From assembly GCA_009602735.1 (NCBI GenBank), contig WELA01007952.1, positions 5,051 to 29,240 of the forward strand: DNA of 24,190 nt, read 5' to 3'. This DNA comes from Mesotaenium endlicherianum (taxonomy: Eukaryota; Streptophyta; Zygnematophyceae; Zygnematales; Mesotaeniaceae). The notes below the pieces were generated by a model. It ran no database searches. It worked only from the letters and a program-made list of their open reading frames with translations, and was not told the DNA's origin. The position numbers and the translations under genes are program-made. Of this stretch, positions 20,094 to 24,190 are shown one piece after another. The first letter of the stretch is position 1, and every line of letters begins with the position of its first letter.

Positions 20094-20320
20094 CACCCCT
20101 CGATTTCCCCCTGCTATGTTCTGACATGTGTCCTGTGGAAATGCAGGCTGTGGCGGCGCTCACGGACATGCTGACGGATAAGTCGAGGTGCGGCAAGTAC
20201 CTGGACAAGCCCGCGTACTTGGACCTCTTCCTGGCCATCCGCAACATTCTGGAGCACGCCTCCGAGTCTGAGACTGAGCCTGAGACTGAGCCCGAGGCTA
20301 GGCAGGAGGCTCTAGAATAG
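18465..20320 (+). CDS. Unknown conserved-looking protein, C-terminal four exons
   Basis: Exons 18465..18592, 19067..19151, 19554..19796 and 20147..20320 join in phase (2, 0, 0) across GT-AG introns and give 209 residues ending at TAG. The N-terminus lies upstream and is unresolved. The protein looks all-helical and soluble: it starts LVRDLSILKGMVANYMSYNL and has a basic KSQDFWDKFRIFITR segment. An Ala, Gln and Leu-rich stretch (QTTLAAVKNAIELESR, RQVGALAALQQHIQEE) follows, and the protein ends with LDLFLAIRNILEHA and an acidic SETEPETEPEAR tail. No signal peptide, membrane segment or catalytic motif is visible, and I do not recognise the family. A diverged paralogous exon lies at 23432-23559. 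Phase agreement at every junction supports a real gene. Confidence 0.72.
18693..18710 (+). repeat. (TG)9 microsatellite
   Basis: A simple repeat in the intron between 18592 and 19067 of the unknown gene. Confidence 0.95.
19067..19151 (+). CDS. Unknown gene, exon 85 nt
   Basis: Acceptor GGCAG|GTACCAG; the first base completes an Arg codon. It encodes YQLSDDESAKRAVHGFNVKL and then LEANTNWQ. The donor is CAG|GTGTGT, phase 0. Confidence 0.75.
19554..19796 (+). CDS. Unknown gene, exon 243 nt
   Basis: Acceptor GGTGCAG|ATAATG, 81 codons in phase 0, donor AAC|GTGAGTG. It encodes MFERSQTTLAAVKNAIELES and a Pro-rich bend followed by a Gln-rich helix. Confidence 0.8.
20056..20093 (+). repeat. (TC)n(GT)n compound microsatellite
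   Basis: About ten TC units run directly into about eight GT units. They sit within the last intron of the unknown gene, about 50 nt before its acceptor. Confidence 0.95.
20147..20320 (+). CDS. Unknown gene, last exon
   Basis: Acceptor ATGCAG|GCTGTG, 57 codons and a TAG stop. It encodes AVAALTDMLTDKSRCGKYLD, then LDLFLAIRNILEHA and a repeated ETEP acidic tail. Confidence 0.78.
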   Translation, partial: AVAALTDMLTDKSRCGKYLDKPAYLDLFLAIRNILEHASESETEPETEPEARQEALE

Positions 20321-22593
20321 TAGCCTCTAGAGTAGCCCCTAAAGTTGGCGGAATCTTAGTCCGGGGGTCGCATGCAGCGGTGATTGCTGACATTGGTCCG
20401 CACTCTCTCTCTCTCCCCCTCGCTCTTACGAGTGAGTGTCTGACAGTCGCATTTGCTCTCTGCTTAGTAGTCCCAGTCGAGCCCCCTGGTAGGTGCAGGA
20501 AAAGATGCACGCACTCGTCTTATCAAGCTTGTGCAGGCTGTTCTAGGTGGATTGGGTGGATCAGGGTTGTACATACTCCCTACTCAGGGTCCTCCTCCCC
20601 GCCTTCACGGTCGCTACCTTTCACTCATTTGATGCGTGACAAGTGGTGCATGTGTGTTATGAAAGCCAAGACGTGTCTACCTGTAACCAATCGTTTACAA
20701 GTTACGCTAGGTGCACAGGGTTGAATAGGTCGGCAGTTTGTCCATATTGATTTCTCTTAGTTTTTTTTATTGCTTCATGCCAGTGGTGTGGCGACAATTG
20801 TGTCTGCGTGTCATCTTTTCCCTACTCATCAGATAGTTAAAATTCTTTCATTGACTCGGAGAGAGTAAGTTCGGATAGGTAGTGTTGCTATCATCTTGGT
20901 GTCTTTCCAATTATGCGTACTACGCAAGTGGCTAAAAGTCCTCTGTTGAAAGTACATTATCACCATTGAAGGTGATTGGCTCGCTAGATGTGGGAAGTCT
21001 TTATATCCAATCACAGTGACTTAAAAGCCTTTCAGCCTTTTCTCTTTGTATATTAATGAGACTGCAAGCACCAGAACATGAATCACGTGGGCACCATGAG
21101 TTCAGGAACATCAGTCGTTGCATGCCAGATGAATTGACAGATGTTGATGGCCTCCTTGAACATTGAACATTGAAATTTAAACGGAAGTCGAGCTACAGCT
21201 TTCTTCTGGCAACGAGCCTGGGCCAAGCAGAAGATCAATTTCATGGCTCATTGCCCAATACTTGTACCACACAGCATATGCTTTGGTGATTAACATGACT
21301 GCATATCACTTCAACGTATCTTAGAATTAATTACAAAGTGAACTGGCATGCAGTGCTCATGAGTGTGTGTGTGTGTGTACACGTAAATATTATGTATGAA
21401 TGGTAAGGATGCATAAATACTGGTTGTTAGACTTCGCTGAAGGGCCCTCCAAGGTCCAAAATATTTTCAAAACCAAGTTGACAAATGCATCACTTACAAC
21501 AGTCTGAAACGTACTCTCACGGGGACTCTACACATGGCTTAGGGAGCTATGGTGAACATTGTTAATTGATGTCTGACATCCCATCGTATGTTGTGTTTTT
21601 TTATTTGAGATCTCATATATCACCAACTTAATGGCTTGCATCTGGTAGAAGTGAGCCATCAATCAATACCTTGGGAATGGAGCTGCAGGTCAATCCCAAT
21701 GTTCGACAACTTATATATGCATATATTCATGGACTATGTGGGAGGGTGCTTTGCATGATCATGGAACATAAGATTCAATCACCTCTCTCCATGCATCCCA
21801 CACAGCACTTGTGCTCCATGTGAGGGCTCACTATATCTCATACATTTATCGTTCAGTGTAGCTTGCATTTCAATCATGAGGGTGAGGAGAGACCGGGTAG
21901 AGATTATATACGCTCAGGTGTACACGCACCTTTCCACTCATAGGTGATGGCAGACTCGTAAAAAGAATGTTGGAGTATTCAGATGGCATGCAGTTAAAAA
22001 GTGCATAGCACTAGCATGCAGCAAGTGAGCCTGACATGCGCTGTTTTGATGCCAAGACGAAATCCAATATATTTGTACTCTCCTCCACGCGTTTCGATTG
22101 TAACAATAATTCTTTTGTCATTGCAGAATAACTTGAAAATAGTATAAATAGACTTATCCCATGCATATCCTTGCTTAATCTAGTTGCTAGTGACACGAAG
22201 TCCTCAAATATATAATACACAATTGGATGTAATCTGTCTGCGCCAATGACACATGGCAATCCCAGTACCTCCTCTCTTCAACTGCATGGGCAACCGCTCC
22301 GGAGCGTCTTGCTCCGCGCATGCATGCATGCATGCCTAAGATGGACATTTTGAGTTTTCATTAACCATCAAGGCAGTCTAACAAGCTGTCTTGGCATGCC
22401 TAGTGTGAATGTGACTTAAGGCTGTGTCGATCTGGAGGTTGAGAGGGCACTCTTGCCCTCGCTGTGCTTTTAAAGGCATGTAAACTGTTAGGTGCTTATG
22501 TTCGTGACTCTTTCTATCGACTTTGAAAAGGGATTTGCTTAACTCAAATCACGGTGGGATTGAAGCTATTTAGGCTCCTCGTCCTTCATCAAG
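20321..22593. other. Intergenic region with 3' UTR of the unknown gene
   Basis: No supported gene. A TGTAA at 20682-20686 could be a green-algal type poly(A) signal, but such a short motif is weak evidence. It contains a short (GT)n at about 21364-21378 and a palindromic (GCAT)n at 22318-22335. The last 60 bases show weak similarity to the sequence before 17151. Confidence 0.5.
22318..22335. repeat. Palindromic (GCAT)n tract
   Basis: GCATGCATGCATGCATGC is its own reverse complement. Confidence 0.95.
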
Positions 22594-22904
22594 ATGGCGC
22601 CTTGCTTGAGCTCGTCTTTATCAGAAATAGATGTCGTGGCCCAGATCTGCCCACGCATTTTCCAATCAAACTTCACAGCCTCGTCTCCTCCCATTCTCCC
22701 TTCTCGGACCAGCTTTGCGCGAAGCCCTTTCAAAGCTTCCCTGCAGAAGGGAAGTTGTTTCTTTGGCAGCAGATGTGGATTCATGAGGACTTCATGGATT
22801 TCATTAAGCAAAAAGCGTGGGGTGGCTGCAGACTAAGATGCTCTCACAGAGATAAAGACCCACATGGCATGGACAGCCCCATTGTCAGACAGGAATTGGA
22901 GCAG
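22594..22904. repeat. Duplicated block, copy 2 (coding-like; strand unresolved)
   Basis: Counterpart of 17151-17477, again with ATGGCGCC at the left end and a CAG|GTGCTG donor-like right end. In the plus frame from the ATG a stop occurs after 80 codons, so indels have shifted the frame relative to copy 1. The minus-strand frame (about 22811-22566) is open, charged and protein-like. It includes KKQLPFCREALKGLRAKLV, VKFDWKMRGQIW and SDKDELKQGAILMKDEEPK, and ends in a stop. I do not recognise this protein. Confidence 0.55.
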
Positions 22905-23431
22905 GTGCTGTATCCTTCTGCTACATGGCCCTGTGTCCAACCAGTCCTGCAGACTGCCCTTCCTGATTTCACGTGCAAACTCTGATACTTGTAACAAGTA
23001 CCTTCTCTGAGCTCAAAATTGTGAAGCCAAGTTGGTCTCTCCATAGCCACCAAAATTTGCCCCTTCGTGGCATCTGCCAGCTCCTTCTGGATACACTTTC
23101 TTCCAACGTACGCAGTATGATGAATACTAAAGAGGACGTGTGTCCATCATATCGCCACTTGTGAAGACAATTAATTGCGGGATATATATACTGACCTTAT
23201 TTCGGCTGTCTGGGAGATTCCTCCAGAAAACGCATCCATCCGTGCTGCTTCCTTCTTTGCCTAAAGGGCACAGCCAACGACAAAGCCACATTCCACCTTC
23301 ATGTTGGGCCCCATGGCCCAACCCCATGTAGAAGCAGGGGCTATCAAAGTCAATTTGACTTCAAATCAATGAGACATATCTTTTCAGCCGTTGCAGTGGG
23401 ATGAGGGTGAGGGTGGGACACACGGTTGCAG
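22905..23431. other. Upstream or intronic sequence of the second unknown gene copy
   Basis: It retains patches of similarity to 17478-18464 in the same order, including CCATAGCCACCA near 23041 and TTTGCCTAAAGGGCACAGCC near 23256. No complete exon is supported apart from a possible remnant around 23388-23400. Confidence 0.45.
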
Positions 23432-23559
23432 CTGATGAGAAGCCTCAATGTTCTCGAGGTACAGCTGGCAAATTTCAGGAGCGTAGGCGCAGAGGAGAAG
23501 CACGCGTTCATAGAGAAGACGTGGGACTTCCTGGACAAACGCTCCGTCTTCTTCACACG
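23432..23559 (+). CDS. Exon of a second, diverged copy of the unknown gene (partial gene)
   Basis: It starts after GGTTGCAG and ends at ACACG|GTAACC. It is 128 nt, phase 0 to phase 2, exactly like 18465-18592. It reads LMRSLNVLEVQLANF, later EEKHAFIEKTWDFLDKRSVF and FTR, with no stop. The following intron starts with a CG-rich alternating tract and shares TCACGCCTGTGC with the first copy. A downstream exon was not found; reading on from a possible acceptor at 23985-23990 soon meets TGA. The copy may be a pseudogene or continue beyond the window. Confidence 0.55.
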
Positions 23560-23840
23560 GTAACCGTGCGCGCGTGCACGCGCGCGCGTTTCACGCCTGT
23601 GCCTGTGCATGTCCACGGATGTGTGTGTTATATGTATTTTTGTTTGCCTAGGAGTGGCCTTGTGTTTAAATGTGACCGTACGTTGCACGCAAGGATGCTT
23701 TGTGAATTTTTTGGCAAGCGTCTGGGGGCGCGCACAATATATGGCTCAGCAATTGCATGCAAGCATGCTTGACCTCCACATATGTGTATGTGCTCAGTGG
23801 CCGAGAGTCTCATCGCAGAAACATGCTGAAGTACATGCTT

Positions 23841-23876
23841 GCATATGCGCGCGCGCGCGCACACACACACACATAC

Positions 23877-23948
<72 letters not shown>

Positions 23949-23954
23949 ACACAC
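23841..23954. repeat. Compound (GC)n(AC)n(GC)n tract
   Basis: About 114 nt of almost perfectly alternating purine-pyrimidine sequence, with one interruption near 23913. CG-rich ends surround a CA-rich core. It lies in the putative intron of the second gene copy. Confidence 0.95.
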
Positions 23955-24190
23955 TGCCGTTTTCTTTGTCTCTCTTTCTACGGAGCCAGGCGAGCAGGTT
24001 GGACAGTTGGCGCTCTCACAGACTACAGTGCGTCATGAGACAGGCCACACAAAGCCTGAGGCTAGGGCAGGTTGGGGGAAGGTGGAGAGGAGTGATGGCA
24101 AGAGGACTCAGGAGTCTTAGTGATGCTCAGAGATTTATGTCTTTGGTCTCCCCCCCTCCCCGCTCCATTGCTTGGACGGGCGCGGGGGGG
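23955..24190. other. Right edge, no supported gene
   Basis: Open plus-strand frames end by about 24120 and read as repeat-derived at first. The segment after 23985 has weak resemblance to the last exon of the unknown gene (ALTD), which is too short to call. Confidence 0.4.

Noticed and set aside
19490..20247. Long minus-strand frames opposite the unknown gene
   Set aside because: They run through the introns and microsatellites and are not supported by splice or domain evidence; the plus-strand exons join in phase.
23628..24038. Frames rich in Thr-His or Cys-Val repeats
   Set aside because: Translations of the CA/GT microsatellite.
1..24190. tRNA, rRNA or other structured RNA genes
   Set aside because: A scan by eye for tRNA B-box-like and rRNA-like sequence found none; a covariance-model search would be decisive.

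Overview
The window is eukaryotic nuclear DNA, most likely from the green lineage (a green alga or early-diverging streptophyte). The reasons are a presenilin whose catalytic and C-terminal segments read like plant presenilins, GT-AG introns full of microsatellites, and a Ty3/gypsy LTR retrotransposon with a plant-type initiator-Met tRNA primer binding site. The species cannot be named from sequence alone. Base composition is strongly mosaic: balanced in the retrotransposon, very AT-rich from about 3.35 to 6.9 kb, and GC-rich over the presenilin gene.

Layout. 1-3351, minus strand: the 5' part of a Ty3/gypsy element (496-bp LTR, primer binding site, 24-nt leader, gag, then pol with protease and reverse transcriptase), running off the left edge. 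Gag and pol are in different frames. They are linked by a textbook -1 frameshift signal: slippery heptamer A AAA AAC, 10-nt spacer, and a perfect 7-bp hairpin that contains the gag stop. 3352-8890: largely gene-free, with a diverged 0.45-kb direct duplication (3801-4236 and 4750-5213), a smaller tandem repeat near 6.2 kb and a GC-rich islet near 7.4 kb. About 8.9-10.06 kb, plus strand: a decayed second Ty3-type gag/protease relic.

10648-15140, minus strand: a complete four-exon presenilin gene. All three splice junctions join in phase and give a predicted 588-residue aspartyl intramembrane protease with YD, GLGD and PALP motifs and an unusually long, low-complexity loop. About 17.9-20.3 kb, plus strand: the 3' part of a multi-exon gene of unknown family (four well-supported exons and one candidate). 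From about 22.6 kb to the right edge lies a diverged copy of the same locus. It includes an exon of identical length (128 nt), phase and splice context, and an upstream block that also shows a coding-like pattern on the opposite strand.

The genes do not form a pathway. The presenilin would be the catalytic subunit of a gamma-secretase-like membrane complex; the paired unknown genes are a local, divergent duplication; the remainder is transposon-derived or simple-sequence DNA. The items most worth following are the frameshift cassette, the expanded-loop presenilin and the uncharacterised duplicated gene pair with its conserved upstream block.
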